Shown here: positions 8,209 to 18,471 of the stretch, piece after piece
Position numbering within the stretch: the stretch's first letter is position 1
How the letters are laid out: each line of letters starts with the position of its first letter
Origin: Tannockella sp964369175
GTDB lineage: Bacteria > Bacillota_I > Bacilli_A > Erysipelotrichales > Coprobacillaceae
Assembly (NCBI GenBank): GCA_964369175.1
Contig: CAYJEM010000002.1
Coordinates: forward strand, 37,074 to 101,073
Reading direction: 5' to 3'
DNA: 64,000 nt
The notes under the pieces: model-generated
The model's database searches: none
Told to the model about the DNA's origin: nothing
Seen by the model: the letters and a program-made list of their open reading frames with translations, nothing else
Position numbers and translations under genes: made by a program

Positions 8209-9149
8209 TATTGTTCCTCCTGATTATTACTAATGTTTTTAAAGATACGGTCTAAAAATTCTTTTCCAGAATCTACCCCATATTCTTTTAAGCGCATGTT
8301 CATTACAGCAGACTCAATAATTACCGACATACTACGCCCACTTGATACCGGCACAACAACTTTAGGTATATCAATACCTAAAATTTCTTCGGTAGAATTC
8401 TTTTCATCCACAGCTATGCGAGTATATTCTTTTGATGGAACCCAACGATCAAGTTGAATCACTAAGTTAACTGCATCTCTATCAAGAATTGAACTAATAC
8501 CAAACATTTTTGATACATCAATTACCCCAATCCCTCTAATTTCTAACATGTTACGTAATACCTCTGGTGCTTTACCAACAATTGAATTTCCAATTTGATA
8601 TAACTCAATAGCATCATCTGCTACTAAGAGATGTCCTCTTTTAACAAGTTCTAAAGCAATCTCAGATTTACCAATACCGCTTTCTCCCTTAATAATAACA
8701 CCTTTTCCATAAATATTTAAGAATACTCCATGCATTAATGTTTCAGGAGCTAGTGCTCTAGCTAGTTGGCTAGTTAGTTCAATAGCCACTTTTCCTGTCA
8801 TTTCCTCAGTTGCAAATATAGGAAAATTACGCTCTTGAGCAATCTCATATAATACCTTAGGACATTTTTTACCCTTAGCAATAATAATACATGGTGTTTG
8901 TGTATCTGTAATTTTAGGAAATATTTCTCTTTGACGTTCATCGCTCATTTCATCGATAAAAGCCATTTCCTTTTCTCCTAAAAGAATAATTCTACGAAAA
9001 TCACTATGTGTGAAAAATCCTGCAAGTTCAAAACCTGGACGGTTTATTTCTGCAACATATACTGGTCTTTTTGACGCCTCACTGTCACCTGTTATTTGTA
9101 CAAATGTTTCTTCTGCTAGTAATTTTTCAACTGCAATAAATTTAGACAT
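8208..9149 (-). CDS. hprK: HPr kinase/phosphorylase
   Basis: Phosphorylates HPr on Ser46 and removes the phosphate again, controlling CcpA-dependent catabolite repression. The 313-residue protein has the N-terminal regulatory domain, the catalytic His140, the Walker A GESGIGKS (155-162) and the C-terminal signature MLEIRGIGVIDV. Its presence makes cre-dependent control of the PTS and glycosidase genes in this window plausible. AGGGAGG precedes the ATG at 9149. Confidence 0.97.
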   Translation of the reverse strand: MSKFIAVEKLLAEETFVQITGDSEASKRPVYVAEINRPGFELAGFFTHSDFRRIILLGEKEMAFIDEMSDERQREIFPKITDTQTPCIIIAKGKKCPKVLYEIAQERNFPIFATEEMTGKVAIELTSQLARALAPETLMHGVFLNIYGKGVIIKGESGIGKSEIALELVKRGHLLVADDAIELYQIGNSIVGKAPEVLRNMLEIRGIGVIDVSKMFGISSILDRDAVNLVIQLDRWVPSKEYTRIAVDEKNSTEEILGIDIPKVVVPVSSGRSMSVIIESAVMNMRLKEYGVDSGKEFLDRIFKNISNNQEEQ

Positions 9150-9161
9150 TTTATTTCCTCC

Positions 9162-11984
9162 CTACATCACTTCTTTTAAAAACTTACCTGTAAAGCTTTC
9201 ATCACATGTTATTACTTTTTCTGGTGTTCCTTGAACAACAATTGTTCCACCACCACTTCCACCTTCAGGACCTAAATCAATAATGTGATCAGCCACTTTA
9301 ATAACATCTAAGTTATGTTCAATAATAATAACACTATCACCTTGATCTACGATTCGATGTAATACTTCAATCAACCTAGCAACATCATGACTATGTAACC
9401 CTGTTGTTGGTTCATCTAAAATATATACCGTTTTTCCAGTTGGTTTCTTTTGTAATTCACTTGCTAGTTTCACCCTTTGGGCTTCCCCACCCGAAAGTGT
9501 TGTTGCACTTTGGCCAAGTTTAATATAGCCAAGTCCAACATCAAATAAAGTTTGTAACTTTGATTTAATCTTTGGCAAATTGTCAAAGAATTCGATAGCA
9601 TCTTCTATCGTCATCTCTAATATATCATAAATATTCCTATCTTTGTATGTAACTTGTAGAGTTTCTTCATTATATCTTTTACCTCCACATTGTTCACATG
9701 GAACATATACATCTGGTAAAAAGTGCATTGAAATACGTTTTAATCCATCTCCTTGGCAAGCTTCACAACGTCCACCCTTAACATTAAAAGAGAAACGTCC
9801 TTTATCATAGCCACGCATTTTAGCCTCATTTGTTTTTGAAAACAAGTCTCGAATATCATCAAATACACCAGTATAAGTAACTGGATTTGATCTAGGAGTT
9901 CTACCAATTGGCTCTTGTGATACTTCTATTACCTTATCAATATTTTCTAACCCTGTAATCTCTTTATGTAATCCCGGTTTTTCTTTTGAGCGATATATCG
10001 CATTCATCATTGCCTTCCCTAAAACATCATTTACTAAGGTACTTTTACCACTCCCACTAACACCAGTTACGACTACCATTTTTCCTAATGGGAAGGTAAC
10101 ATTTATATTCTTCAAGTTATTTTGTCTTGCACCTTTTACTTGAATCTTATTCCCATTACCTTTACGTCGTTTTTTGGGAATTGGAATAATTTTCTTACGA
10201 GCAAGATATTGTCCCGTTATTGACTCTTTACAATCCATTACTTCTTGAGGAGTTCCTGCAACAATAACTTCTCCACCATGAACACCAGCCCCCGGTCCAA
10301 TATCAACAATATAATCACTAGCACGCATTGTCTCTTCATCATGTTCGACGACAAGTACACTATTTCCTAAATCACGAATATTTAATAATGTATTAATTAG
10401 TTTATCATTATCTCTTTGGTGCAACCCAATTGATGGTTCATCTAAAACATATAGTACTCCTGTAAGTCTAGAACCAATTTGTGTCGCTAAGCGAATACGT
10501 TGGGCCTCTCCACCTGAAAGTCCCCCAGCTTTACGCGATAATGTTAAGTACCCTAAACCAACATCATTTAAGAATCCTAAACGATCATCTATCTCCTTAA
10601 GTACTAACTTTGATACTTTTTGTTCATACTCATTTAGTGTTACATTACGAATAAAAGGCAAGGCATCACTTATTGCAAGGTCGGTAAATTCACTAATATT
10701 TAAGCCACCAAAACGAACACTTAACACTTGTTCATTTAATCTTTTACCATGGCACGTTGGACATGTATGCTCTGCCATAAATGACGCATACCATTCTTTA
10801 GACCATGCAGAAGTCGTTTCCTGAAATCTTCTAGAAATAAGCGTTTTGATTCCCTCAATTGGCTTTACCATTTCGGTTACTCGTCCAGAGCTTGATACTA
10901 ATTTGTATGCAATTGGCTTAGTAGAACCTTCAAATATTATTTTTAATTCTTTCTTGGAAAAATCTTTTAAAGGCTTTGCAAGGTCAATATTATAGCTTTC
11001 ACATAATGTTAAAAATTGTTGCCATTCAATTCGATCTGTACCTACCGCTGTTTTAAAATATCGTATTCCACCCTCAATAATACTTAAGCTTTTATCCGGG
11101 ATTAATAAGTCATCATCAATTTCATTTGTCACACCAAGACCCCTACATGTTGGACATGCACCTAATGGGCTATTAAACGAAAATAATCTTGGCTCCAATT
11201 TAGGAACACTAAAACCACACTCAGGACAAGCTAAATGCTCAGAAAATAATGCTTCCGTTTTTGTTGATAAATTTTCAACAATAACTTCTCCATTAGTTAA
11301 CTTTAATCCAACTTCTAAAGAATCGATTAAGCGGCTACGATAACCTTCTTTTTTTATAATACGGTCTATTACTACATCGATATTATGACGCTTATTTTTA
11401 TCTAAGATAATCTCATCTTCTAACAATAATGCTTCACCATTAACTTGGACACGTACATAACCATCTTTTAGTAATTGTTCAAATAATTCTTTATGGGTAC
11501 CTTTTTTGTTTTTAACAACCCTAGCTAATACTTGTAAACGACTACCATCTTCATAATGTTCAATGGTATCAGCCATTTGCTTTACTGTTTGTGACTCAAT
11601 AACTGTACCATGAATAGGGCAATATGCTTTCCCTACACGGGCATACAATAAACGTAAATAATCAAATATTTCAGTAACTGTACCTACTGTTGAACGAGGA
11701 TTATTCGATGTTGTTTTTTGGTCAATAGCGATTGCCGGTGACAATCCCTCAATACTATCAACATCTGGTTTTTCCATATTGCCTAGAAATTGTCTTGCAT
11801 AGGCACTCAATGATTCAACATATCGTCTTTGCCCTTCAGCATATATTGTATCAAATGCTAGTGAGGTTTTTCCTGAACCAGAAAGCCCAGTCATAATTAC
11901 TAACTTTTCTTTAGGTATTTCTAAATCCAGGTTCTTTAAATTGTTTTCTCTAGCACCTTTTATAATTAAACTATTACTCTTCAT
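9162..11984 (-). CDS. uvrA: Excinuclease ABC subunit A
   Basis: The ATPase of nucleotide excision repair that loads UvrB at lesions. It is 940 residues, full length, with two ABC modules: Walker A GLSGSGKTS near residue 33 and GVSGSGKST near 640, signature LSGGEAQRIRLA in the first half and LSGGEAQRVKLA in the second, and zinc fingers CPECG...CPTC and CEACQGDG...CEQC. It overlaps the cca end by 11 bases and is followed 12 bases later by hprK. No LexA box was recognised at the operon promoter. Confidence 0.98.
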   Translation of the reverse strand: MKSNSLIIKGARENNLKNLDLEIPKEKLVIMTGLSGSGKTSLAFDTIYAEGQRRYVESLSAYARQFLGNMEKPDVDSIEGLSPAIAIDQKTTSNNPRSTVGTVTEIFDYLRLLYARVGKAYCPIHGTVIESQTVKQMADTIEHYEDGSRLQVLARVVKNKKGTHKELFEQLLKDGYVRVQVNGEALLLEDEIILDKNKRHNIDVVIDRIIKKEGYRSRLIDSLEVGLKLTNGEVIVENLSTKTEALFSEHLACPECGFSVPKLEPRLFSFNSPLGACPTCRGLGVTNEIDDDLLIPDKSLSIIEGGIRYFKTAVGTDRIEWQQFLTLCESYNIDLAKPLKDFSKKELKIIFEGSTKPIAYKLVSSSGRVTEMVKPIEGIKTLISRRFQETTSAWSKEWYASFMAEHTCPTCHGKRLNEQVLSVRFGGLNISEFTDLAISDALPFIRNVTLNEYEQKVSKLVLKEIDDRLGFLNDVGLGYLTLSRKAGGLSGGEAQRIRLATQIGSRLTGVLYVLDEPSIGLHQRDNDKLINTLLNIRDLGNSVLVVEHDEETMRASDYIVDIGPGAGVHGGEVIVAGTPQEVMDCKESITGQYLARKKIIPIPKKRRKGNGNKIQVKGARQNNLKNINVTFPLGKMVVVTGVSGSGKSTLVNDVLGKAMMNAIYRSKEKPGLHKEITGLENIDKVIEVSQEPIGRTPRSNPVTYTGVFDDIRDLFSKTNEAKMRGYDKGRFSFNVKGGRCEACQGDGLKRISMHFLPDVYVPCEQCGGKRYNEETLQVTYKDRNIYDILEMTIEDAIEFFDNLPKIKSKLQTLFDVGLGYIKLGQSATTLSGGEAQRVKLASELQKKPTGKTVYILDEPTTGLHSHDVARLIEVLHRIVDQGDSVIIIEHNLDVIKVADHIIDLGPEGGSGGGTIVVQGTPEKVITCDESFTGKFLKEVM

Positions 11985-13362
11985 TCTTTTCTACCTTTCT
12001 TGTAGATATAATCCACTTCATTATTTCTTCTTTACTACTACCACGTAGTTGTTTGTCATATGCTTTATTTAATACCTCTTTACGTTTATAACTTTCTATA
12101 AATGCCATTTCTACAATCATTTTACCAGTTATTAACGGAACTGGTAAAGATGTTGTTAATCGTTGTTTTTTATCTTTTATAAAATCATCAATTTCTCTAA
12201 TAACTTTATGACAATCATTCCCTCTTCCAAGTTTATCACATTTTGATAAATAAATTAAATCATCTAAAGGAACAATTCCATCAAGCATTTCTAATAACTT
12301 TAGGTATCGGTAATCATTTGCCTGTTTTCTAACCATATATGGTATCTTCATATGACATAAAATCATTATTTCAATATATTTTTCATATTTCTTGGGAAAT
12401 AATTGTACTTCAATAGACTTGAATATATCAACCCCAGCAACGTTGTGATATGGAGCACTACCACTTTTTGTTGTAACTTTTGCTTTTCCAATATCATGTA
12501 AAAGACAAGACCACATAAAAGCTTCCGGAATGCTAGTACGCTCTTTTAATAAGGCAGCTAAATCAACTACTAACATTGTATGTTCAAACACACTACCTTC
12601 GGGGTGATAATCTAGACGCTGAATGGTATTATCTAAATCTATTAAATAACCTGGCAGAGCACATATGTCTTTTAGAAAACGTAAGCCAATTGATGGTTTA
12701 GACGACATCATCAATTTTCGATATTCCTGTTGTACTCGACTTTCGCTCAGTGACGATAACATCTTACTGTTTACCATCTTACGGCATACTTGTTTGGTAC
12801 TTTCTTCAATGTAAAACTGAAATCTACTAGCAAACTGAGCTGCACGCAAAACACGTAACGGATCTTCGATAAATGTATTTTCATTAATTAAACGAATGCA
12901 ATTATTTTGTATATCTTTAATCCCGTTATATAAATCAATTACTTCATCACTTTGATAATCATATAGTAGTGCATTCATTGTGAAATCTCTTCTTTTGCTT
13001 GCTTCTTCTAAAGATAAAGATTTGATGTGCTCAACAAGAAATCCTTTATGTCCACTAGCAACTTTAGATTCAATTCTTGGCATAGCAAAATCAACATTTG
13101 GAAAAGTATCTATTTTAATAACACCAAATACCTTACCTTGTAAATTTACTTTTCCATACTTTTGAAGAATTGTTATAATTTCATCTAATTCCAACTGATA
13201 TATTTCAATATCAATATCATCATTATCTCGGCTACCTGCAATATATAAATCCCGAACAATCCCACCAACAAAATACACTCTAGCACCATTACACATTAAA
13301 TCATCTAAAACAATTTTTAACTCAGGGGCAACCTGTATCTTATTTTTCACCTTGTAATTCAA
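11974..13362 (-). CDS. cca: CCA tRNA nucleotidyltransferase with HD domain
   Basis: Adds or repairs the 3' CCA of tRNAs. The 462-residue protein has the class II nucleotidyltransferase head (VYFVGGIVRDLYI, then DNDDIDIEIY with the metal-binding aspartates), the ERxxxE-type segment RDFTMNALLYDY, the DPLRVLRAAQFASRF motif, and a C-terminal HD phosphohydrolase domain (HDIGKAKVTTKSG near residue 290). It is inserted between uvrB and uvrA and overlaps both. The frame opens at a weak TTG (13362); an in-frame GTG at 13350 is an alternative, and neither has a strong ribosome binding site, so translation is probably coupled to uvrB. Confidence 0.93.
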   Translation of the reverse strand: MNYKVKNKIQVAPELKIVLDDLMCNGARVYFVGGIVRDLYIAGSRDNDDIDIEIYQLELDEIITILQKYGKVNLQGKVFGVIKIDTFPNVDFAMPRIESKVASGHKGFLVEHIKSLSLEEASKRRDFTMNALLYDYQSDEVIDLYNGIKDIQNNCIRLINENTFIEDPLRVLRAAQFASRFQFYIEESTKQVCRKMVNSKMLSSLSESRVQQEYRKLMMSSKPSIGLRFLKDICALPGYLIDLDNTIQRLDYHPEGSVFEHTMLVVDLAALLKERTSIPEAFMWSCLLHDIGKAKVTTKSGSAPYHNVAGVDIFKSIEVQLFPKKYEKYIEIMILCHMKIPYMVRKQANDYRYLKLLEMLDGIVPLDDLIYLSKCDKLGRGNDCHKVIREIDDFIKDKKQRLTTSLPVPLITGKMIVEMAFIESYKRKEVLNKAYDKQLRGSSKEEIMKWIISTRKVEKNEE

Positions 13363-15307
13363 TTAGAATATCTCTAAGTTCCATAGCTCTTTCAAAGTCT
13401 AATACCTTAGCGGCTTCTTTCATATCCTTTTCAATTTGTTTAATAACTTCTTGGCGGTCTTTCTTAGTTGCTTTTTTCCCTTTTGTAAGTAAGCTACTTG
13501 CTTCATCAATAACTTCTTGTCCTCGAATTGCATCATGAACTTCCTTAATAATTGTTTTTGGCGTTATATTATGTAATGTATTATATTCTTCTTGTATTTT
13601 TCTTCTACGGTTTGTTTCTTCAATAGCGTAATTCATAGAATCTGTCATCTTATCACCATACATGATAACAAAACCTTTACTATTACGAGCAGCACGTCCA
13701 ATAGTTTGAATTAATGAACGATTACTTCGTAAAAAACCTTCCTTATCAGCATCCAAAATACATACTAAGCTAACTTCTGGAATGTCTAGTCCTTCCCTAA
13801 GTAAGTTGATCCCAACAAGAACATCGTACTTCCCTAAACGTAATCCACGAATTACTTCTATACGTTCTAACGTTTTTGTATCTGAATGTAGATAAGCTAC
13901 CTTAATCCCTAATTCTTTTAAGTATGCACTTAAATCCTCAGCCATACGCTTAGTAAGTGTAGTTATTAAAACACGTTCATTAATCTTTGTACGGTCATGA
14001 ATTTCACTAACAATATCATCAATTTGTCCCTTAGTAGGGCGCACTTCAATTATTGGATCTAACAGTCCCGTTGGACGAATAATTTGTTCTACAACATCGT
14101 GATCAACTTTTTCTAATTCATAATCGCCTGGTGTTGCTGAAACAAAAATTGATTGATTAATAATATTTTCAAATTCATCAAACTGAAGTGGACGATTATC
14201 TAAAGCACTAGGTAACCTAAATCCATATTCAACTAATGTCTCTTTACGTGAGCGATCACCATTATACATACCACGTACTTGTGGTAACATTACATGACTT
14301 TCATCAACAACAAGTAAAAAATCATCTGGAAAATAATCTAATAACGTATACGGTCTTTGTCCCGGATTACGTCCATCAATATGGCGAGAATAATTTTCGA
14401 TTCCAGGACACATCCCTACTTCTCGTAGCATCTCAACATCATGACGTGTTCGTTGTTCTAACCTTTCGTGCTCTAACAACTTTGTTTGTTCTTTGAACTC
14501 TTTTAAACGATTATCTAATTCCTGGCTAATATTATCACAGGCCGCTAACATTTGTTCTTTTTTCGTTACATAGCCATAAGCTGGATAAATAGTATATGTA
14601 GAAAAATTTCCTAAAGCCTTACCTGTTAATGGGTCAACTTCACTAATCTTTTCTACAACATCACCAAACATTTCAATTCGAATCAACCAACTTTCTGTAT
14701 GACCAGGAACAATTTCTATGACATCCCCGCGTACTCTAAAAGTTCCTTTAGTTTGATCCATATCATTCCTTTGGTATTGTCGATCTACTAAAAACGTTAA
14801 TAGTTCTCGGCGATCTATTTCTTGATCAATGCGTAGTGAAAAAATCATTTCTTTATACTGTTCTGGATTAGAAAGACCATAAATTGATGCTACTGAAGCA
14901 ACAACAATTGTATCTCTTCTTTCAATTAAAGAATTCATAGCAGCTGAACGTAACATTTCTATTTCATAGTTTGTTTTTGAATTCTTATCAATATATAAAT
15001 CTCTTCCAGGAATGTATGCTTCAGGTTGATAGAAATCAAAGTTTGATACAAAGTACTCAACACGATTTTCGGGGAAAAATTCTTTAAGTTCTGAATATAG
15101 TTGACCTGCTAATGTCTTATTATGCGCTAGGACAAGTGTTGGCTTGTTTGTTTGTTCAATAACATTTGATATTGTAAATGTTTTACCAGTTCCTGTAGCT
15201 CCTAGTAATACTTGATGTTTTTTATTATTATTTATACCTTCAACAAGCTTTTTAATAGCTTGTGGTTGATCACCATTTGGTTGGTATTTTGATACTAGTT
15301 TAAACAT
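13340..15307 (-). CDS. uvrB: Excinuclease ABC subunit B
   Basis: The helicase-like damage-verification subunit of nucleotide excision repair. It is 655 residues with Walker A LGATGTGKT near residue 39, the beta-hairpin region FVSNFDFYQPEAYIPGRDLYI, VVDESHV, the helicase motif VI region QTIGRAARNSKG, and the C-terminal UVR domain IEKDMKEAAKVLDFERAMELRD that contacts UvrC. It is the first gene of a five-gene operon. AAGGAGG lies 6 bases upstream of the ATG. Confidence 0.98.
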   Translation of the reverse strand: MFKLVSKYQPNGDQPQAIKKLVEGINNNKKHQVLLGATGTGKTFTISNVIEQTNKPTLVLAHNKTLAGQLYSELKEFFPENRVEYFVSNFDFYQPEAYIPGRDLYIDKNSKTNYEIEMLRSAAMNSLIERRDTIVVASVASIYGLSNPEQYKEMIFSLRIDQEIDRRELLTFLVDRQYQRNDMDQTKGTFRVRGDVIEIVPGHTESWLIRIEMFGDVVEKISEVDPLTGKALGNFSTYTIYPAYGYVTKKEQMLAACDNISQELDNRLKEFKEQTKLLEHERLEQRTRHDVEMLREVGMCPGIENYSRHIDGRNPGQRPYTLLDYFPDDFLLVVDESHVMLPQVRGMYNGDRSRKETLVEYGFRLPSALDNRPLQFDEFENIINQSIFVSATPGDYELEKVDHDVVEQIIRPTGLLDPIIEVRPTKGQIDDIVSEIHDRTKINERVLITTLTKRMAEDLSAYLKELGIKVAYLHSDTKTLERIEVIRGLRLGKYDVLVGINLLREGLDIPEVSLVCILDADKEGFLRSNRSLIQTIGRAARNSKGFVIMYGDKMTDSMNYAIEETNRRRKIQEEYNTLHNITPKTIIKEVHDAIRGQEVIDEASSLLTKGKKATKKDRQEVIKQIEKDMKEAAKVLDFERAMELRDILIELQGEK

Positions 15308-15335
15308 ATTTTACCTCCTTGTAGACTTTTATATG

Positions 15336-15363
15336 ATTATATCATACTTTGTTTTTTAAACAA
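15336..15363 (-). promoter_or_regulatory. Promoter of the uvrB operon
   Basis: The minus strand reads TTGTTT (15363-15358), 16 bases, TATAAT (15341-15336), with a TGA directly before the -10 giving an extended -10 element. It lies about 30 bases upstream of the uvrB start. Confidence 0.65.
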
Positions 15364-15748
15364 CAAATCCATGCTTTATTATATCCTAATCCGCTGTAAT
15401 TTAACCATAAACAAGAACATCTATATCCACCTGTTCTTGCTATGTAACAATGGATGCTATACCAAAACCACTATATGTTATCTTTTAATTGTACACGACC
15501 ATTTATTTAAAATCACTTTCACTTATATTGTATTGTGTGTAGGTTGATCAATTCTACGAAAAGTGATTTATCCATATTCAAAATGATAGAACCATATAAC
15601 TTCCAAATGCATTAATGACTACTTCAGTGAATTTAATGTCTATATTCTTGAATGTTATATTTTTAACTGTCCAAAGACACTTCAATATTTACAGGATTAA
15701 TAGCACTTTATCAACCACCAATTGTTCCGTATTTTTATTGAATAGAAA
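15364..15748. other. Gene-free spacer with two inverted repeats
   Basis: No reading frame with a usable start and ribosome binding site is seen on either strand in this stretch. It contains CAAGAACA...TGTTCTTG (15412-15439, 12-base loop, no T run) and AAATCACTTT...AAAGTGATTT (15510-15569, 40-base loop). It could be a decayed gene or insertion, or an unrecognised structured element; no identity can be given. Confidence 0.4.
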
Positions 15749-15774
15749 AAGGACAGTAACTACTTACTATCCTT
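15749..15774 (-). terminator. Terminator of the S41 peptidase gene
   Basis: AAGGATAGTAA and TTACTGTCCTT pair on the minus strand over the stop codon, followed by T5. Confidence 0.85.
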
Positions 15775-17187
15775 GATAATTTCTGATTCCAATGCATGAT
15801 ATTGCAAATCATTGCTTGGTTGATATGTGGCAACAACAAAATAAGCAAATAAATATTCTTGGTCTTCCATTGTATAGATGCCATCTTCAACTAAATAGGC
15901 TGATTTTTCAAATGCTTTTAGCGCTTCTTCTGTTTTTGTTGTAAAATAGCCATCTGTGCGATCTACATCGTAACCCAAAAACTGTAACATTTTTTGCATT
16001 GACGAAACAGCATTTCCAACTGAATCATATTGATATGGTGCATCAAACTGTTCAATCACAAATGAATCATCACGCATATTTTCAACTTCGATATCTGGTG
16101 CCAATCCAGACCCTTCAATTGTATTCCCATTAGCAGTAAGCCAACTTGCATATGTGTATTTAATAACTGAACCATTAGATAATGTTTGTTGTGTTTGGGC
16201 TGTTCCTTTTCCATAAGTTGTTGATCCAATTAATGTAAAGTCCGCCATTTCACTAAGTGAACCTGCAACTAATTCTGATGCACTAGCCGAATTCTCATTT
16301 ATAAGAATATAACTATGTGGAAAACTATATTTTGAACCGCCACTAGCCGTTGTAACTTTAGCTGGTCCAGTTTTTTCTTGTAACTGATATATCGGTTCTC
16401 CTTCTTCAACAAACAAATTCATAATATCTTTTGCGGCATTTAAGTATCCCCCACCATTATCACGAACATCAATAACCAGTGTAGCCACTCCATTACTTTG
16501 AAAATCTTTCAAAGCATTTTCAACCTCTTCACTTGTATTAGAGCCAAATGTGGTAATTTCTATATATCCATATCTTATGCCTTCAACTTCTTTTATTTGT
16601 GCTGAAACAGATATATCCAATGACCCTCTTTGAAGAGTTTCCTCGTACGTATTTCCAGCATTAAATATAGTTAATGTTACTGTAGAATCTCTTGGTCCCC
16701 TGACAAGTTCTACAACTTCATCAGATGTTTTTCCACTTAACGATGTCTCACCAACAGCCGTAATGATTTCACCTGCTACTAAACCTGCCAAAGCTGCCGG
16801 AGTATGATCAAAAACATTTACAATTAATGCACCTGATTGAACCATTTGAAAACTGACCCCTATTCCTTCATAGCTACCTTCAACATCATTATTAAATTCT
16901 TCAGCCTCTTTAGCTGACAAATAACTAGTGTGAGGGTCCTGTAAAGTTTCCACCATTCCAGCTATTGTACCATCTAATATATTTACTTCATCACCATCAG
17001 CATTATACCAACGTTCATCAATGATTGAATATGCTTCATCAATTAATTCGCTACCTTCACTATTATTGACTATATTTCTAGGTACAATAAAATACCCTGC
17101 TACAAATCCTACTGCCAAAGATACCACAATAAGAATAATCATTATCCATTCAATAAAATGAGATTTTTTATTGTTTACGTCTACCAC
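15760..17187 (-). CDS. ctpA: C-terminal processing peptidase (S41), membrane anchored
   Basis: A 475-residue serine protease exported through an N-terminal membrane helix (residues 12-31). A PDZ domain follows (about 100-190, IGVSFQMVQSGALIVNVF...AALAGLVAGEIITAVG), then the S41 domain with the catalytic Ser in NENSASASE and the Lys in TTYGKGTAQ, and a C-terminal peptidoglycan-binding helix bundle (MQKMLQFLGYDVDRTDGYFT). This is the CtpA/CtpB layout. The GTG at 17187 is taken because AGAGG lies 7 bases upstream. It is apparently monocistronic. Confidence 0.93.
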   Translation of the reverse strand: MVDVNNKKSHFIEWIMIILIVVSLAVGFVAGYFIVPRNIVNNSEGSELIDEAYSIIDERWYNADGDEVNILDGTIAGMVETLQDPHTSYLSAKEAEEFNNDVEGSYEGIGVSFQMVQSGALIVNVFDHTPAALAGLVAGEIITAVGETSLSGKTSDEVVELVRGPRDSTVTLTIFNAGNTYEETLQRGSLDISVSAQIKEVEGIRYGYIEITTFGSNTSEEVENALKDFQSNGVATLVIDVRDNGGGYLNAAKDIMNLFVEEGEPIYQLQEKTGPAKVTTASGGSKYSFPHSYILINENSASASELVAGSLSEMADFTLIGSTTYGKGTAQTQQTLSNGSVIKYTYASWLTANGNTIEGSGLAPDIEVENMRDDSFVIEQFDAPYQYDSVGNAVSSMQKMLQFLGYDVDRTDGYFTTKTEEALKAFEKSAYLVEDGIYTMEDQEYLFAYFVVATYQPSNDLQYHALESEIIKDSK

Positions 17188-17233
17188 ACTATCACCTCTT
17201 TTATCATTCTATCATAAAATCAATAAATTATGT

Positions 17234-17258
17234 AAAAAAAAAGAGTCTTTCGACTCTT
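17234..17258 (-). terminator. Terminator of gap
   Basis: AAGAGTC-GAAA-GACTCTT on the minus strand, followed by a run of at least seven T's. Confidence 0.9.
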
Positions 17259-17270
17259 ATGTATTCATGA

Positions 17271-18284
17271 TTACCCTAATTCAGCAACATGTTTGATTGT
17301 TCTAACCATTTGGCTAGTGTATGAATTTTCATTATCATACCAAGAAACAACTTGAACTTGAGTAGTTCCGTTATCTAATTGTGTAGCCATAGTTTGAGTT
17401 GCATCAAATAATGAACCAAAGCTAATTCCTACGATATCTGCAGAAACTAATTCTTCTTCAGTGTATCCAAATGATTCATTTGAAGCTGCTTTCATAGCTG
17501 CGTTGATTTCTTCAACTGTTACTAATCCATCAACTACTGCTGTTAAGATAGTAGTAGATCCTGTTGGTGTAGGAACACGTTGAGCTGAACCAATTAATTT
17601 ACCATTTAATTCTGGGATTACTAATCCGATAGCTTTAGCTGCACCAGTTGAGTTAGGTACGATAGATACCGCTGCTGCACGAGCTCTTCTTAAGTCACCT
17701 TTTGGGTGAGGACCATCTAAAGTCATTTGATCTCCAGTGTAAGCATGGATTGTAGCCATGATACCACTTTTGATTTTAGCTAAGTTGTTTAAAGCATCTG
17801 CCATAGGTGCTAAACAGTTAGTTGTACATGAAGCTGCAGATACTACTGTATCTTCAGCAGTTAAAATGTCATGGTTAACATTGAAAACTACAGTTTTTAA
17901 GTCATTTCCAGCTGGTGCTGAGATAATAACTTTTTTAGCTCCAGCATCAATATGTGCTTGAGAAGCATCTTTTGAACAGAAGAATCCTGTACATTCTAAT
18001 ACTACATCTACTCCTAAGTCTCCCCATGGAAGGTCTTTTGGATCTCTTTGTGCATAGATTTTGATTTCGTTACCATCAACAACGATTGAATCTTCTTTAG
18101 CTACAACTTTATCAGCTAATGCATATCTACCTTGTGCTGAATCATACTTTAATAAATGAGCTAACATTTTTGGGTTAGTTAAATCGTTGATTGCTACGAT
18201 TTCATAACCTTCTGCTCCAAACATTTGACGGAATGCTAAACGTCCAATACGTCCAAATCCATTAATCGCTACTTTTACTGCCAT
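17271..18284 (-). CDS. gap: Glyceraldehyde-3-phosphate dehydrogenase
   Basis: Glycolytic NAD-dependent oxidation of glyceraldehyde-3-phosphate. The protein is 337 residues, full length, with the Rossmann start INGFGRIGRLAFR and the catalytic cysteine in SAASCTTNCLAP (around residue 150), followed by HAYTGDQMTLDGPH. The conserved WYDNENSY motif is near the C-terminus. It has its own near-consensus promoter and a strong AAGGAGGA ribosome binding site, as expected for a highly expressed gene. Confidence 0.98.
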   Translation of the reverse strand: MAVKVAINGFGRIGRLAFRQMFGAEGYEIVAINDLTNPKMLAHLLKYDSAQGRYALADKVVAKEDSIVVDGNEIKIYAQRDPKDLPWGDLGVDVVLECTGFFCSKDASQAHIDAGAKKVIISAPAGNDLKTVVFNVNHDILTAEDTVVSAASCTTNCLAPMADALNNLAKIKSGIMATIHAYTGDQMTLDGPHPKGDLRRARAAAVSIVPNSTGAAKAIGLVIPELNGKLIGSAQRVPTPTGSTTILTAVVDGLVTVEEINAAMKAASNESFGYTEEELVSADIVGISFGSLFDATQTMATQLDNGTTQVQVVSWYDNENSYTSQMVRTIKHVAELG

Positions 18285-18324
18285 GTAATAATTCCTCCTT
18301 GAATTGTATTTTAATTACCATTTT

Positions 18325-18353
18325 ATTATATTCTAACCTTACTACAAAATCAA
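18325..18353 (-). promoter_or_regulatory. Strong promoter of gap
   Basis: The minus strand reads TTGATT (18353-18348), 17 bases, TATAAT (18330-18325). Confidence 0.85.
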
Positions 18354-18471
18354 CAAAAAACATCTTTGAAAGCCGTTTCATTTGTGAAAAAATTATTTTT
18401 CTTTTCTTACATATACATATTTTGTGAATAAAAACAAAAAATCATTCTATACTTTAACAAGGAGGACTATT

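Noticed and set aside
15412..15439. LexA/SOS box near uvrB
   Set aside because: The GAAC...GTTC halves are separated by far more than the four bases of the Bacillota SOS box; it is an ordinary hairpin.
18360..18470. CtsR operator upstream of clpP
   Set aside because: No GTCAAA direct repeats are seen in this gap.
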